64,000 nt of DNA from Hyphomicrobiales bacterium (GTDB lineage: Bacteria; Pseudomonadota; Alphaproteobacteria; Rhizobiales; Rhizobiaceae): NCBI GenBank assembly GCA_900472675.1, contig UCJA01000001.1, forward strand, positions 62,001-126,000, given 5' to 3'. The stretch's first letter is position 1. The number at the start of each line of letters is the position of its first letter. Below are positions 30,297-40,217 of this stretch, piece by piece. A program made the translations under genes and the position numbers. The notes beneath the pieces were generated by a model that did not search any database, was not told the origin of the DNA, and saw only the letters and a list, made by a program, of their open reading frames with translations.

Positions 30297-31001
30297 ATGA
30301 AGATCACCTGGCTCGGCCATGCCGCGTTCCGCATCGAAACCGCCAAGGCCAAAATCCTGATCGACCCCTTCCTGACCCATAACGCCAGCTTCGCCGACCT
30401 CGACATGAAGGACACGACGGAGGGCGTCACTCACATCCTTCTGACGCACGGTCACGGGGACCATGTGGGCGATACGGTCGCCATCGCCAAGGAAACCGGC
30501 GCCGTCGTTCTGGCCAATGCCGACCTTGCTTCCTGGCTCGGCACCAAGGGCGTCGAGAAGATCGAGATGGGCAACACCGGCGGCACGATCTCGTTCGACG
30601 GCTTCACCGCCACCTTCACCCAGGCGCTGCATTCGTCGGGCCAGGTGGACGAAATGGGCGTCGCCCATTCGCTCGGCAGCGCCAATGGGTTGATGATGCA
30701 TTTCGAGGACGAGATGTCCCTCCTGCACATGGGCGATACGGACATCTTCACCGACATGGGCCTGATCAACGAGTTGCACCAGCCGGACATCGGCATCGTG
30801 CCGATCGGCGACCGCTTCACCATGGGCGGTGCCGTGGCCGCACTTGCCTGCCAGCGCTTCTTCGACTTCAAGCATGCCATTCCCTGCCACTACGGCACCT
30901 TCCCGATCATCGACCAGACGGCCGACAAGTTCGTGAAGGGCATGGAAGGCAGCCGGACGCAGGTTCAGGCACCGCAGCCGGGCGCCAGCCTCAGCTACTG
31001 A
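30297..31001 (+). CDS. Metal-dependent hydrolase, UPF0173 type (metallo-beta-lactamase fold)
   Basis: The 234 residues start [15 protein letters not shown] and contain the metal motif [10 protein letters not shown], a second-metal region (MGDTDIF) and PCHYGTFP. This is the UPF0173/YtkL-like family, widespread and of unknown substrate. ATG 30297 matches relatives; the frame opens 9 codons earlier without a start. Upstream of gatC in the same direction, separated by 104 bp holding a long hairpin. Confidence 0.87.
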   Translation: MKITWLGHAAFRIETAKAKILIDPFLTHNASFADLDMKDTTEGVTHILLTHGHGDHVGDTVAIAKETGAVVLANADLASWLGTKGVEKIEMGNTGGTISFDGFTATFTQALHSSGQVDEMGVAHSLGSANGLMMHFEDEMSLLHMGDTDIFTDMGLINELHQPDIGIVPIGDRFTMGGAVAALACQRFFDFKHAIPCHYGTFPIIDQTADKFVKGMEGSRTQVQAPQPGASLSY

Positions 31002-31011
31002 GGATAACTTC

Positions 31012-31050
31012 AACAGGGACGTGCCCAGCAAATGGGTACGCCCCTGTTGC
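31012..31050 (+). promoter_or_regulatory. Long hairpin between the hydrolase gene and gatC
   Basis: CAACAGGG (31012-31019) pairs with CCCCTGTTG (31042-31050), with an inner GCCCA/TGGGT stem. There is no T-run after it, so it is not a classic terminator; it could stabilise the upstream mRNA 3' end or shape the gatC leader. Confidence 0.4.
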
Positions 31051-31105
31051 GAAGGGCGGATGCGGCGATTATAGCGAAGGGGAATTTCTTTCCCGGAGTC
31101 ATGCC

Positions 31106-31393
31106 ATGTCCGTCGATCTTGCCACCGTCAAGCGCGTCGCGCGCCTCGCCCGCATCGCGGTCACCGAGGACGAAGCCAACCGCATGGTCGGCGAGCTGAA
31201 CGGCATCCTCGGTTTTGTCGAGCAGCTTTCCGAGGTGGATGTGGCCGGTGTGGAGCCCATGACGTCGGTGACGCCGATGGACATGCGCCGCCGCGCCGAT
31301 GCGGTGACGGATGGCGACAAGGCCGCCGACATCGTTGCCAATGCGCCTTTGACCGACCGTAATTTCTTCCTGGTGCCGAAGGTCGTCGAGTAG
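31106..31393 (+). CDS. gatC: Asp-tRNA(Asn)/Glu-tRNA(Gln) amidotransferase subunit GatC
   Basis: Small stabilising subunit of the GatCAB transamidosome, which converts mischarged Glu-tRNA(Gln) and Asp-tRNA(Asn). The 95 residues show [28 protein letters not shown] and the end motif [17 protein letters not shown]. Followed by gatA after 51 bp. Confidence 0.95.
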   Translation: MSVDLATVKRVARLARIAVTEDEANRMVGELNGILGFVEQLSEVDVAGVEPMTSVTPMDMRRRADAVTDGDKAADIVANAPLTDRNFFLVPKVVE

Positions 31394-31444
31394 GCGTGCA
31401 AGCGCTTCCTCCGCCATTCCTCCATTCGAATGTTTGAAGAGACC

Positions 31445-32926
31445 ATGACCGAACTCGCCAGCCTCACCATTGCCGAAGCCCGCGAAAAGCTGAAGGCCAG
31501 GGACATCACCTCCGTCGAACTGACGCAGGCCTATCTCGATGCGATCGAGACGGCCAATGCGGTGTTCAACGCCTATGTGGCCGTGACGCCGGACCAGGCG
31601 CTGGCCATGGCAAAAGCCTCAGACGCACGCCGGGCATCCGGCACGGTCGGCGGTCTGGAAGGCATTCCGCTCGGCATCAAGGACCTGTTTGCGACGCTCG
31701 ACGTCCATACCCAGGCGGCCTCGCATATTCTCGACGGGTTCAAGCCGAAGTACGAATCCACCGTGACCCAGAATCTGTGGGACGACGGCGCGGTGATGCT
31801 CGGCAAGCTCAACATGGACGAGTTCGCCATGGGCTCGTCCAACGAGACCTCGTTCTACGGCCCTGTGATCAACCCCTGGAAGGCTGAGGGCTCCAACCAG
31901 CAGCTGGTGCCCGGCGGTTCCTCGGGCGGGTCTGCGGCGGCCGTTGCAGCGCATCTCTGCGCCGGCGCGACGGCCACCGACACGGGCGGCTCGATCCGCC
32001 AGCCTGCCGCCTTCACCGGGACTGTCGGCATCAAGCCGACCTATGGCCGCTGCTCGCGCTGGGGCACGGTTGCGTTTGCCTCCTCGCTCGATCAGGCCGG
32101 CCCGATCGCTCGCGACGTGCGCGATGCGGCGATCATGCTTCGGTCGATGGCTTCCGTCGACGCCAAGGACACGACCTCCGTTGACCTGCCGGTGCCGGAT
32201 TACGAAGCCTCGCTCGGCCAGTCGCTGAAGGGCATGAAGATCGGCATTCCGAAGGAATACCGCGTCGAGGGGATGCCCGAAGAGATCGAGAAGCTCTGGA
32301 GCCAAGGCATCCAGTGGCTGAAGGATGCGGGCGCCGAGATCGTCGACATTTCGCTTCCGCACACGAAATATGCGCTTCCGGCCTATTACATTGTTGCGCC
32401 CGCCGAGGCCTCGTCCAACCTTGCCCGCTATGACGGCGTCCGTTACGGCCTGCGCGTCGACGGTAACGACATTCTCGAGATGTACGAGAAGACCCGTGCG
32501 GCCGGCTTCGGCACCGAGGTCAAGCGCCGCATCATGATCGGCACCTATGTGCTCTCGGCTGGCTATTACGACGCCTATTACCTGCAGGCCCAGAAGGTCC
32601 GCACGCTGATCAAGCGCGACTTCGAGACGGTCTTCCATGCGGGCGTCGATGCCATCCTGACACCGGCAACCCCGTCGTCTGCCTTCGGCGTGGCCGACGA
32701 AAGCCTCGCCGCCGACCCGGTCAAGATGTACCTCAACGACATCTTCACGGTGACCGTCAACATGGCCGGCCTGCCGGGCATCGCGGTTCCCGCCGGGCTC
32801 GACCACAAGGGGCTGCCGCTCGGGCTGCAGCTGATCGGCAAGCCGTTCGAGGAAGAAACGCTGTTCCGCATCGCGCATGTGATCGAGCAGGCGGCGGGCA
32901 AGTTCACGCCTACGAAGTGGTGGTAG
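31445..32926 (+). CDS. gatA: Asp-tRNA(Asn)/Glu-tRNA(Gln) amidotransferase subunit GatA
   Basis: Glutamine amidase subunit of GatCAB, releasing ammonia for the amidation done by GatB. The 493 residues carry the amidase signature: catalytic Lys in GIKDLF, the glycine/serine stretch [14 protein letters not shown] and the nucleophile region [17 protein letters not shown] 31445 ([14 protein letters not shown]) follows GAAGAGA; the frame extends 5 codons back to ATG 31430. Confidence 0.96.
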   Translation: MTELASLTIAEAREKLKARDITSVELTQAYLDAIETANAVFNAYVAVTPDQALAMAKASDARRASGTVGGLEGIPLGIKDLFATLDVHTQAASHILDGFKPKYESTVTQNLWDDGAVMLGKLNMDEFAMGSSNETSFYGPVINPWKAEGSNQQLVPGGSSGGSAAAVAAHLCAGATATDTGGSIRQPAAFTGTVGIKPTYGRCSRWGTVAFASSLDQAGPIARDVRDAAIMLRSMASVDAKDTTSVDLPVPDYEASLGQSLKGMKIGIPKEYRVEGMPEEIEKLWSQGIQWLKDAGAEIVDISLPHTKYALPAYYIVAPAEASSNLARYDGVRYGLRVDGNDILEMYEKTRAAGFGTEVKRRIMIGTYVLSAGYYDAYYLQAQKVRTLIKRDFETVFHAGVDAILTPATPSSAFGVADESLAADPVKMYLNDIFTVTVNMAGLPGIAVPAGLDHKGLPLGLQLIGKPFEEETLFRIAHVIEQAAGKFTPTKWW

Positions 32927-32980
32927 GGCGAAGTCTCTTTTCCTTGGCTCGCCACGGAGAATTGTTGTAGCCTCTGGGAC

Positions 32981-33169
32981 ATGTCCGAGCCAGACGCCAA
33001 GATAAGTCGCTCGCAAGAGCCGACACAGATGCCAGACGAGCCGTCTAGCGCGGCTTACGACGCTTGGGCCAAGGCCAAGATCGAGGCGGCCTTGCGTGAC
33101 GCAATCGAGCACCCGGAATTGCGGGTTCCGCTTGACCAGGTCTGGAAGAAGTTCGGCCTTGATCATTAG
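32981..33169 (+). CDS. Probable antitoxin of a type II toxin-antitoxin pair
   Basis: A 62-residue charged protein (MSEPDAKISRSQEP start, then AYDAWAKAKIEAALRDAIEHPE, helical). Its size, its overlap with the ParE-like gene and its order (antitoxin first) mark it as the antitoxin. The N-terminus does not show an obvious ribbon-helix-helix; an internal ATG at 33029 could also be used. Sits in the gatA-gatB interval. Confidence 0.65.
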   Translation: MSEPDAKISRSQEPTQMPDEPSSAAYDAWAKAKIEAALRDAIEHPELRVPLDQVWKKFGLDH

Positions 33170-33446
33170 CCTGACGCGCCGCGCCGAAGCGGATCTGCAG
33201 AAGGTATTCACCTATATTTCAACCGATGGCTTGAAGCCTGCTGGCGTGGTTGTCACCCGGATCCTTCAGTCCATTGCGATGCTCGAAGCATTTCCGAATC
33301 TCGGTCGAACGGGGCGCGTGCGAGGGACGAGAGAGCTGTCTGTTGCCCGGCTGCCCTATTACGTTGTCTACCGGTTGCTAAGCGACACGGAGATCGAGGT
33401 TATTGCCATCCTGCACCATCGGCAGCAATTTCCTGAGGTCGATTAG
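33159..33446 (+). CDS. ParE/RelE-superfamily toxin
   Basis: The 95 residues read ISLTRRAEADLQKVFTYIS near the start, then ARILQSI-type helices, the conserved NLGRTGRVRGTREL and the C-terminal PYYVVYRLLSDTEIEVIAILHHRQQ, the usual ParE layout. ParE toxins poison gyrase, but RelE-type activity cannot be excluded. The start is taken at TTG 33159, overlapping the antitoxin stop by 11 bases, because family members begin just there. Confidence 0.78.
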   Translation: MIISLTRRAEADLQKVFTYISTDGLKPAGVVVTRILQSIAMLEAFPNLGRTGRVRGTRELSVARLPYYVVYRLLSDTEIEVIAILHHRQQFPEVD

Positions 33447-33472
33447 GGTACCGTTTCAGCTGAGGTGATTTT

Positions 33473-33739
33473 ATGAAGGAAGAGCTTGCCAATTTGGTTG
33501 AACGCCTTGGTGATCTGGCCGCCGCGGGTTTTACCATGGGCCCGGAATGGGAGGCCGTTCACACGATCTGCCAGGCGCATGAAGGCGAGCCGCTGTTCGA
33601 CTGGGGCCATGCCCTTTGTCACCGCGTCGAGGGCGACGACGCGAATGCCGGCTACTGGTATCGCCGCGCCGGCAAGCCGCAGCCCCGTGTTTCCCTTTCT
33701 GAGGAGTGGGAAGAGATGAAGATCGGCCTGTCGCGCTGA
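33473..33739 (+). CDS. Hypothetical 88-residue protein
   Basis: Soluble acidic protein starting MKEELANLVERLGDLAAAG with HTICQAHEGEPLFDWGHALCHRVEGDDANAGYWYRRAGKP, which looks like a small conserved domain. It is reminiscent of proteins annotated as hypothetical in rhizobia. Starts 26 bp after the toxin stop. Function not recognised. Confidence 0.6.
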   Translation: MKEELANLVERLGDLAAAGFTMGPEWEAVHTICQAHEGEPLFDWGHALCHRVEGDDANAGYWYRRAGKPQPRVSLSEEWEEMKIGLSR

Positions 33740-33849
33740 GCCGACGCCGGGCCTGTCCGGTCTTCTCAACGCATCCTCAACCACACTCAGATCTTGCTCT
33801 GGCCAGATCCATTTCGCGGTGCTTTACTGGATCCACAGCAGGGGAAATC

Positions 33850-34359
33850 ATGGCCACAATCCGGAATGCGCGAGAGGACGAAGCGGATCTGCTCGCAGAG
33901 ATCGGCTTTCGCGCCTGGGAAAAGGCGATGATCGCGATCGGCGAGATGACCGACATGCGCGAGAGCGCCTGGGAGGCGTTTCGCAATTTCACCCGCGCAG
34001 ACTGGCTGACCATCACGGTGATCGACGACTATGGCTTGGTCACGGGCTGGGCCGCGCGCGAGAAGCTCGACGAACTCGTTTCCGATTTCTGGATCGATCC
34101 GCAATACCAGGGGCAGGGGTTCGGTGGGCAACTGCTGACGGAGATCGAGTCGGAGATCGTCCGGCAGGGGTTCGAGGAAGCCCGGATCGAGACCCACGCC
34201 AATAATGCGGAGGCGATCGGCTTCTTTCAGAAACACGGCTATGCGATCAACTGGCTGTCGATCGCCTATGCGCCGAAGATCGACCGGGACGTCCAGTCGG
34301 TCGGGCTGCGCAAGCGTTTCGTTCCCGATGAGCCGCAGGGCTACGGACAGGAGTTCTAA
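33850..34359 (+). CDS. GNAT family N-acetyltransferase
   Basis: A 169-residue GNAT protein: MATIRNAREDEADLLAEIGF opening, LVSDFWIDPQYQGQGFGGQLL as the acetyl-CoA pyrophosphate loop (Q/RxxGxG/A), then RIETHANNAEAIGFFQKHGY as motif B. ATG 33850 follows GGGGAAA. Substrate unknown. First of three GNAT genes within 3.3 kb. Confidence 0.85.
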   Translation: MATIRNAREDEADLLAEIGFRAWEKAMIAIGEMTDMRESAWEAFRNFTRADWLTITVIDDYGLVTGWAAREKLDELVSDFWIDPQYQGQGFGGQLLTEIESEIVRQGFEEARIETHANNAEAIGFFQKHGYAINWLSIAYAPKIDRDVQSVGLRKRFVPDEPQGYGQEF

Positions 34360-34481
34360 AGCAGATCCTGCTGGCGGGCGTGACGCGGTTCAAGCCGGTG
34401 TCAAACGTCGGTTAAGCTTGCGCCGCCGCGCCATTTGCTCTACCTCGAAACCACCCGCACAGACCAGTTCAAGAGCATCAG

Positions 34482-35987
34482 ATGACCCTAGTCGACGTCC
34501 GTACGCCCGATCCGAAACGCTTCATTCCCGGCGCCACCGGCGATTGGGAAGTGGTCATCGGCATGGAGGTGCATGCGCAGGTCCTGTCGCAGTCCAAGCT
34601 CTTCTCCGGCGCCTCCACCGAGTTCGGCAAGCCGGCCAATGCCAATGTGTCGCTGGTGGATGCGGCCATGCCCGGCATGCTGCCAGTCATCAACGAGGAG
34701 TGCATCAAGCAAGCGGTCATCACCGGTCTTGGCCTCAAGGCACAGATCAACAAGCGTTCGCTGTTCGACCGCAAGAATTACTTCTATCCGGATTCGCCGC
34801 AGGGCTACCAGATCTCGCAGTTCAAGGACCCGATCGTCGGTGAAGGCAAGATCACCATTTCGCTCGGTCCGGATCGCCAGGGCCAGTTCGAGGATATCGA
34901 AATCGGCATCGAGCGCCTGCATCTGGAACAGGATGCCGGCAAGTTGATGCACGACCAGCATCCGACCATGTCCTATGTCGATTTGAACCGTTGCGGTGTG
35001 CCGCTGATGGAGATCGTGTCAAAGCCCGACATGCGCTCGTCCGATGAAGCCAAGGCCTACATGACGAAGCTGCGCTCGATCGTGCGCTATCTCGGCACCT
35101 GCGACGGCAACATGGACGAGGGCTCCATGCGCGCCGACGTCAACGTGTCCGTGCGCAAGCCCGGCGGTGACTTCGGCACCCGCTGCGAGATCAAGAACGT
35201 CAACTCGATCCGCTTCATCGGCCAGGCAATCGAATACGAGGCCCGCCGCCAGATCGCCATCCTCGAGGACGGCGGCTCGATCGACCAAGAAACCCGTCTG
35301 TTCGACCCGGGCAAGGGCGAGACGCGGTCGATGCGCTCCAAGGAAGATGCGCACGACTATCGCTATTTCCCCGATCCGGACCTTTTGCCGCTCGAGTTCG
35401 ACGAAGCCTTTATTGCGGAACTCGCCAAGGATCTGCCGGAACTGCCCGACGAGAAGAAGGCTCGCTTCGTGCGCGAGCTGGGCCTCTCCGTCTACGACGC
35501 TTCGGTGTTGGTTTCGGAAAAGGCGATTGCCGATTATTTCGAGGCCGTTGCCGATGGACGCGACGGCAAGATGGCCGCGAACTGGGTTATCAACGACCTG
35601 CTGGGTGCCTTGAACAGAACCGGCAAAGGCATTGAGGATACTCCGGTTTCTCCAGCCCAGCTGGGCGGGATCATCGACCTCATCAAGGCCGAAACGATTT
35701 CGGGCAAGATCGCCAAGGATCTGTTCGAGATCGTGCTTGCCGAAGGCGGCGATCCGGCCGAGCTGGTCGAATCCCGCGGCATGAAGCAGGTCACCGACAC
35801 CGGCGCGATCGAAAAGGCCGTCGACGAGATCATCGCCGCCAACCCGGACCAGGTCGAAAAGGTCAAGGCCAAGCCGACGCTCGCCGGCTGGTTCGTCGGC
35901 CAGGTGATGAAATCGACCGGTGGCAAGGCCAATCCGCAGGCGGTGCAGGCGCTCGTCAAGGCGAAGCTCGGGATCGTCGACGAATAG
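34482..35987 (+). CDS. gatB: Asp-tRNA(Asn)/Glu-tRNA(Gln) amidotransferase subunit GatB
   Basis: Kinase/amidotransferase subunit that phosphorylates and amidates the mischarged tRNA. The 501 residues show [12 protein letters not shown], the [20 protein letters not shown] region, [22 protein letters not shown] and the C-terminal GatB/YqeY tail domain ([12 protein letters not shown] to [14 protein letters not shown]). It is separated from gatA by about 1.55 kb of accessory genes. Confidence 0.96.
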   Translation: MTLVDVRTPDPKRFIPGATGDWEVVIGMEVHAQVLSQSKLFSGASTEFGKPANANVSLVDAAMPGMLPVINEECIKQAVITGLGLKAQINKRSLFDRKNYFYPDSPQGYQISQFKDPIVGEGKITISLGPDRQGQFEDIEIGIERLHLEQDAGKLMHDQHPTMSYVDLNRCGVPLMEIVSKPDMRSSDEAKAYMTKLRSIVRYLGTCDGNMDEGSMRADVNVSVRKPGGDFGTRCEIKNVNSIRFIGQAIEYEARRQIAILEDGGSIDQETRLFDPGKGETRSMRSKEDAHDYRYFPDPDLLPLEFDEAFIAELAKDLPELPDEKKARFVRELGLSVYDASVLVSEKAIADYFEAVADGRDGKMAANWVINDLLGALNRTGKGIEDTPVSPAQLGGIIDLIKAETISGKIAKDLFEIVLAEGGDPAELVESRGMKQVTDTGAIEKAVDEIIAANPDQVEKVKAKPTLAGWFVGQVMKSTGGKANPQAVQALVKAKLGIVDE

Positions 35988-35996
35988 ACGACAAGA

Positions 35997-36018
35997 AGGG
36001 TCTGCGGTGGCAGACCCT
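35997..36018 (+). promoter_or_regulatory. Hairpin directly before the acetyltransferase ribosome site
   Basis: AGGGTCTGC, loop GGTG, GCAGACCCT: a perfect 9-bp stem 10 bases after the gatB stop. It ends immediately before the GAGGAG Shine-Dalgarno of the next gene. No T-run, so a processing/attenuation site is likelier than a terminator. Confidence 0.4.
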
Positions 36019-36031
36019 CGAGGAGAATGAC

Positions 36032-36538
36032 TTGGTCTATTTCGTGCGCACCGCCGGTGAGGCCGATGTCGAGAAGATCCGCGCGGTGCTCGCGGAGACC
36101 TTTCACGACACCTACGACCCCTTCTATGGTGCCGACAAGGTTTCGCGCATGGTCGGCAGCTGGAATTCCGCGGCCGCCATCCGTTCTCGCATCCTCAAGA
36201 AGGACGGCGAGTTCCTCGTTGCCGACAGCGGCAAGGATATCGGCGGCATGGGCTATGCGGCGCCCTATCCGAAGATGGACAAGACCGTGATGCTTCATCA
36301 GCTCTATGTACGCCCCTCAGCGCAGGGGGATGGCGTGGGCCGCGATATATTCGCCGAGCTGGAAACCTGCTTCCCGGGTGCGGAAATCATGCGTGTCGAG
36401 GTTGCGCTCCTGAACGTGCGCGCCATGTCCTTCTATCAGCGCCTCGGTTTCGTCGAGGTGGATCGGATGGAAGAGTGGGGCGCCCCCAATTCCGGGCTTC
36501 CCGCCGTCATCATGGAAAAGCGGCTGGAGTCGCACTGA
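36032..36538 (+). CDS. GNAT family N-acetyltransferase, TTG start
   Basis: A 168-residue GNAT protein with VYFVRTAGEADVEKIRAVL at the start, the CoA loop LYVRPSAQGDGVGRDIF and ALLNVRAMSFYQRLGFVEVDR as motif B. GAGGAG lies 9 bases before TTG 36032; the nearby ATG 36028 is in another frame. Substrate unknown. Confidence 0.82.
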   Translation: MVYFVRTAGEADVEKIRAVLAETFHDTYDPFYGADKVSRMVGSWNSAAAIRSRILKKDGEFLVADSGKDIGGMGYAAPYPKMDKTVMLHQLYVRPSAQGDGVGRDIFAELETCFPGAEIMRVEVALLNVRAMSFYQRLGFVEVDRMEEWGAPNSGLPAVIMEKRLESH

Positions 36539-36539
36539 A

Positions 36540-36639
36540 GCATGGCGCGCAAAAGTGTGCAGCGGTTTTGCGACAACGACATGCGATAAAACAGAAACGT
36601 AAAGCGTGAAGCGAATCTGAAAGATCGTGACACGCTTTA
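36540..36639. repeat. RIME-type intergenic repeat, copy 1
   Basis: About 100 bp, some 90 percent identical to 37655-37755. It contains GCATG(G)CGCGCAAAAG...CTTTTGCGCG-like arms closed by CGACATGC, and a second hairpin AAAGCGTG...CACGCTTT. This is the Rhizobium intergenic mosaic element pattern. It occupies nearly all the space between two GNAT genes. Confidence 0.75.
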
Positions 36640-36649
36640 GGAGAAAGCC

Positions 36650-37111
36650 TTGGCCGATCCCGTCATACGCCGCGCCCGCGAGGCCGACCTTCCCGCGCTG
36701 ATCGCTCTGTTTGCCGAGGACGGCATCGGCGGTCATGGCGATACCAATGATCCCGCTGCCTTTGATGATTACCTGCGCGCCTTCCACGTGATCGACGCGT
36801 CTTCGAACGAGCAGCTTTTCGTGGCCGAGCTGGAGGGCGTGGTTGTCGGCACCTTCCAGATCCTGTTCAACCGAACGCTGACGGGCCGTGGATCGCTCTC
36901 CATGATCATCGAGGCGGTGCAGACCCGGTCCGACATGCGCGGCAAGGGCATCGGCGCGCGGATGATCGGTTACGCGATCGAGGAAGCGCGGCGTCGCGAC
37001 TGCCGGCTTGTGCAACTCACCTCCAATGCGGCGCGTGTGGATGCCCACCGATTCTATGAGAGACTGGGTTTTTTGAAGAGCCATCTGGGCTTCAAGATGA
37101 AGCTCAAATGA
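36650..37111 (+). CDS. GNAT family N-acetyltransferase, TTG start
   Basis: A 153-residue GNAT protein: ADPVIRRAREADLPALIALF, the CoA loop VQTRSDMRGKGIGARMIGYAI and QLTSNAARVDAHRFYERLGF. TTG 36650 follows AGGAG, which is the last base of the RIME repeat plus flank, so the repeat supplies part of the ribosome-site context. Substrate unknown. Confidence 0.84.
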   Translation: MADPVIRRAREADLPALIALFAEDGIGGHGDTNDPAAFDDYLRAFHVIDASSNEQLFVAELEGVVVGTFQILFNRTLTGRGSLSMIIEAVQTRSDMRGKGIGARMIGYAIEEARRRDCRLVQLTSNAARVDAHRFYERLGFLKSHLGFKMKLK

Positions 37112-37212
37112 GGTTGGCCGCTGCCGGAATCACTGGACATCGCCTGGGACAGGCGGCATAACCGCATCAGCTAGTTCAATGGCAGATCGCCTGCCAAGCC
37201 GACGGACATAAC

Positions 37213-37611
37213 ATGAAAACTCTCCTGCTGCAGATCTTCACCTGGTGGAACGGACAGACGCTCGGCACGCGGTTCTTCACCTGGCGTCATGGCAAGAAGG
37301 TCGGCGAGGACGAGTTCGGCAACATCTATTACGAAGGCCCGATGACCAGCTGGGGCAAGCCGCGCCGCATGGTCATCTACAACGGCTATGCCGAAGCCTC
37401 GACGATCGCGTCCGGCTGGCACGGCTGGATGCACTACCGCACGGATGTGCCGCCCTCGCAGGAAACCTATGTCGCGCGCGAGTGGCAGAAGTCGCACAAG
37501 CCGAACCTTACCGGCACGCCGCTCGCCTACCACCCCAAGGGCTCGCTTTCCAGCACCGGCGAACGTCCACGCGTGACGGGCGATTACGATGCCTGGACGC
37601 CCGGCAACTGA
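37213..37611 (+). CDS. NDUFA12-like NADH:ubiquinone oxidoreductase supernumerary subunit
   Basis: Homologue of the mitochondrial complex I subunit NDUFA12 (B17.2), an alphaproteobacterial accessory subunit. The 132 residues show the family strings GTRFFTWRHGKKVGEDEFGNIYYE, RRMVIYNGYAEASTIASGWHGWMHYRTDVPP and AYHPKGSLS. The gene lies outside the nuo operon, as usual in rhizobia, next to the DUF2155 gene. Confidence 0.93.
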   Translation: MKTLLLQIFTWWNGQTLGTRFFTWRHGKKVGEDEFGNIYYEGPMTSWGKPRRMVIYNGYAEASTIASGWHGWMHYRTDVPPSQETYVAREWQKSHKPNLTGTPLAYHPKGSLSSTGERPRVTGDYDAWTPGN

Positions 37612-37654
37612 TCGCAGCCGACACCTCCTGTTTTGGCCGCATTCGGCCTCTAAG

Positions 37655-37755
37655 GCATGTCGCGCAAAAGTGCGCAGCGGTTTTGCGACAACGACATGCG
37701 ATCAAACAGAAATGTAAAGCGTGAAGAGCCAATCTGAAAGATCGCGACACGCTTT
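37655..37755. repeat. RIME-type intergenic repeat, copy 2
   Basis: Near-identical to 36540-36639. GCATGTCGCGCAAAAG pairs with TTTTGCGACAACGACATGC-type arms (imperfect), followed by AAAGCGTG...CACGCTTT. Located between NDUFA12 and DUF2155. Confidence 0.75.
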
Positions 37756-37789
37756 GGCGCTCGACGCATCTGCGGCCGAGACGGGACTG

Positions 37790-38224
37790 ATGATGACACC
37801 GAAGATGCTTTCCTTCCGCAAACTGGCCGCCGCCTCCGCTCTCGCGGTACTGTCGGTTTTGCCGGCAGGGCAGGCATCCGCAGCGCGCATCTCCAATTCG
37901 GTCGCGGTGTTTGCGGGTATCGACAAGATTACCGGCCGCATCACCACCTTCGATGTCTATGTGAACGAGACAGTGCAGTACGGCGCCCTGCAGGTAACGC
38001 CGAAGGTCTGCTACTCGCGCGACGAGACCGAGGCGCAGAAGATCGATTCCTTCGTTGAGGTCGACGAAATCACGCTCGACCGCAAGATCCGCCGGGTGTT
38101 TTCCGGCTGGATGTTTGCCGATAGCCCGGGGCTCAACGCCGTCGAGCACCCGATCTACGACGTCTGGCTGACAGACTGCAAGCAGAGCTCGGACGTGCCG
38201 GCACCGGTCAAGCCGAGCAACTGA
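37790..38224 (+). CDS. DUF2155 family periplasmic protein
   Basis: A 144-residue exported protein with a signal peptide (RKLAAASALAVLSVLPAGQASA, cleavage near residue 31). The conserved core is AVFAGIDKITGRITTFDVYVNETVQYGALQVTPKVCYSRDETE, with FSGWMFADSPGLNAVEHPIYDVWLTDCK at the end; the two Cys probably form a disulfide. The family lies beside NDUFA12 and aat in many alphaproteobacteria; function unknown. ATG 37790 or 37793 could start it. Confidence 0.87.
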   Translation: MMTPKMLSFRKLAAASALAVLSVLPAGQASAARISNSVAVFAGIDKITGRITTFDVYVNETVQYGALQVTPKVCYSRDETEAQKIDSFVEVDEITLDRKIRRVFSGWMFADSPGLNAVEHPIYDVWLTDCKQSSDVPAPVKPSN

Positions 38225-38234
38225 TCCCTATAAT

Positions 38235-38852
38235 CTAGAATACCAGATGCGGTTTATCGACGGCTTGCTTGAGCAGGCCGAGATAGTCGTCCTTGGGTAC
38301 GTCGATCGCCCCGAAGGTCTTCAGGTGTTCGGTGGTGAACTGCGTATCGAGAAGGGTGAAACCCTTGGCCCGCAAGCGCTCCACCAGATAGACCAGACAG
38401 ATCTTGGAGGCATTGGTGCGGCGGGAAAACATGCTTTCGCCGAAGAAGGCGGAGCCGAGCGAGACGCCGTAAAGGCCGCCGACCAGTTCATCACCCTCCC
38501 AGGCCTCGACACTGTGGGCATGGCCCATCCGGTGAAGCTCGCAGTAGAGCTTGCGGATAGTGGTGTTGATCCAGGTGCTCGGGCGGTCCTTGGCAGGCTC
38601 CGCACAGAGCTCGATCACGGCTGCAAAATCGGTGTCGACGCGGATATCAAAAGGTTTGGCGCGGATGGCCTTGGCAAGGCTCTTCGACACATGGAATTGG
38701 TCGAGCGGCAGGAGGCCGCGCATCTCCGGCTCGACCCAGAAGATCTCCGGGTCGTCTGCCGATTCGGCCATGGGAAAGAGCCCGATAGAATAGGCGCGCA
38801 GCAGAATTTCCGGGGTAATTGCCGGGTAATATCTGCCGCGTCGCCCTGCCAT
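38235..38852 (-). CDS. aat: Leucyl/phenylalanyl-tRNA--protein transferase
   Basis: N-end rule enzyme that adds Leu or Phe to proteins with N-terminal Lys or Arg, marking them for ClpAP. The 205 residues show [72 protein letters not shown] and [17 protein letters not shown]. Overlaps nothing; accC begins 8 bp upstream in the same direction. Confidence 0.95.
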   Translation of the reverse strand: MAGRRGRYYPAITPEILLRAYSIGLFPMAESADDPEIFWVEPEMRGLLPLDQFHVSKSLAKAIRAKPFDIRVDTDFAAVIELCAEPAKDRPSTWINTTIRKLYCELHRMGHAHSVEAWEGDELVGGLYGVSLGSAFFGESMFSRRTNASKICLVYLVERLRAKGFTLLDTQFTTEHLKTFGAIDVPKDDYLGLLKQAVDKPHLVF

Positions 38853-38860
38853 TTGGCTCC

Positions 38861-40207
38861 TTACTGCGGTTTGTCGCCGGCCAGGTAGTTTTCCAGCCAG
38901 TGAATGTCGTAGTCACCGTTGGCGATGTCCGGGTTGTCGACAAGATCCCTAAACAGCGGCAGCGTGGTCTTGATCCCCTCCACGACGAATTCGTCGAGGA
39001 CGCGGCGCAGGCGCATCATGCATTCGACGCGGGTGCGTCCGTGCACGATCAGCTTGCCGATCAGGCTATCGTAATAGGGCGGGATCTTGTAGCCCGCATA
39101 GGCACCGGAATCGACGCGGACGCCGAGGCCACCGGGAACGTGGAAGTGGGTGATCGTGCCCGGCGAGGGAACGAAGGTGCGCGGATCTTCCGCGTTGATG
39201 CGGCATTCGATCGCGTGGCCGTTGAAGGAGATATCCTCCTGCTTGACCGACAGCCCGGCGCCGGAGGCGACACGGATCTGCTCGTGGACGAGGTCGATGC
39301 CGGTGATCGCTTCGGTGATCGGGTGCTCCACCTGGAGGCGCGTGTTCATTTCGATGAAATAGAACTCGCCGTTCTCGTAGAGAAACTCGATCGTGCCGGC
39401 GCCGCGGTACTTCAGCTTCATCATGGCGTCGGCGCAGATCTGACCGATCTTCATACGCTGTTCGACGTTGAGGGCAGGGGAGTTGGCTTCTTCCCAGACC
39501 TTCTGGTGACGGCGCTGCAAGGAGCAATCGCGTTCGCCCAGATGGATGGCATTGCCTTCGCCATCGCCGACCACTTGGATCTCGATGTGGCGTGGCTTGC
39601 CGAGGTATTTTTCCATGTAGACGGCTTCGTTGCCGAAGGCGGCTGCAGCTTCCGTGCGGGCCGTGTTGACGGCCTCGTCCAGTTCCTCTTCGGTCCGCGC
39701 AACCTTCATACCGCGGCCGCCGCCGCCGGCAGTGGCCTTGATGAGCACGGGGAAGCCGATCTGGCGGGCGATCTCCAGCGCGTTTTCCGGCTTCACCTCG
39801 CCTTCGGAGCCCGGGACGACCGGGATGCCGAGTTCCTGCGCGGTCAGCTTGGCGGTGATCTTGTCGCCCATGATGCGAATATGGTTCGCGGTCGGGCCGA
39901 TGAAGGTGATGCCATGCGCATCCAGGATGTCGGCGAACTTGGCGTTCTCCGACAGGAAGCCGTAGCCCGGATGGACCGCATCAGCGCCGGTGATTTCGCA
40001 GGCCGCAACGATCTGGTGGATGTTGAGGTAGCTGTCGCGCGAGGGCGGCGGGCCAATGCAGACGCTTTCGTCGGCCAAGCGCACATGCATGGCATCGGAG
40101 TCGGCGGTCGAGTGAACCGCGACGGTCGCGATCCCGAGCTCCTTACAGGCGCGCAGGACGCGAAGCGCGATTTCACCGCGGTTGGCTATGAGGATCTTGG
40201 AAATCAT
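38861..40207 (-). CDS. accC: Acetyl-CoA carboxylase, biotin carboxylase subunit
   Basis: Carboxylates the biotin of AccB using ATP and bicarbonate, the first step of malonyl-CoA synthesis. The 448 residues start [21 protein letters not shown] and show an ATP-grasp fold with the glycine loop [11 protein letters not shown], the [11 protein letters not shown] region and the catalytic-domain [14 protein letters not shown]. The start at 40207 matches the family; the frame extends 13 codons back. It lies 10 bp downstream of accB. Confidence 0.97.
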   Translation of the reverse strand: MISKILIANRGEIALRVLRACKELGIATVAVHSTADSDAMHVRLADESVCIGPPPSRDSYLNIHQIVAACEITGADAVHPGYGFLSENAKFADILDAHGITFIGPTANHIRIMGDKITAKLTAQELGIPVVPGSEGEVKPENALEIARQIGFPVLIKATAGGGGRGMKVARTEEELDEAVNTARTEAAAAFGNEAVYMEKYLGKPRHIEIQVVGDGEGNAIHLGERDCSLQRRHQKVWEEANSPALNVEQRMKIGQICADAMMKLKYRGAGTIEFLYENGEFYFIEMNTRLQVEHPITEAITGIDLVHEQIRVASGAGLSVKQEDISFNGHAIECRINAEDPRTFVPSPGTITHFHVPGGLGVRVDSGAYAGYKIPPYYDSLIGKLIVHGRTRVECMMRLRRVLDEFVVEGIKTTLPLFRDLVDNPDIANGDYDIHWLENYLAGDKPQ

Positions 40208-40217
40208 GAAGGGCGCC

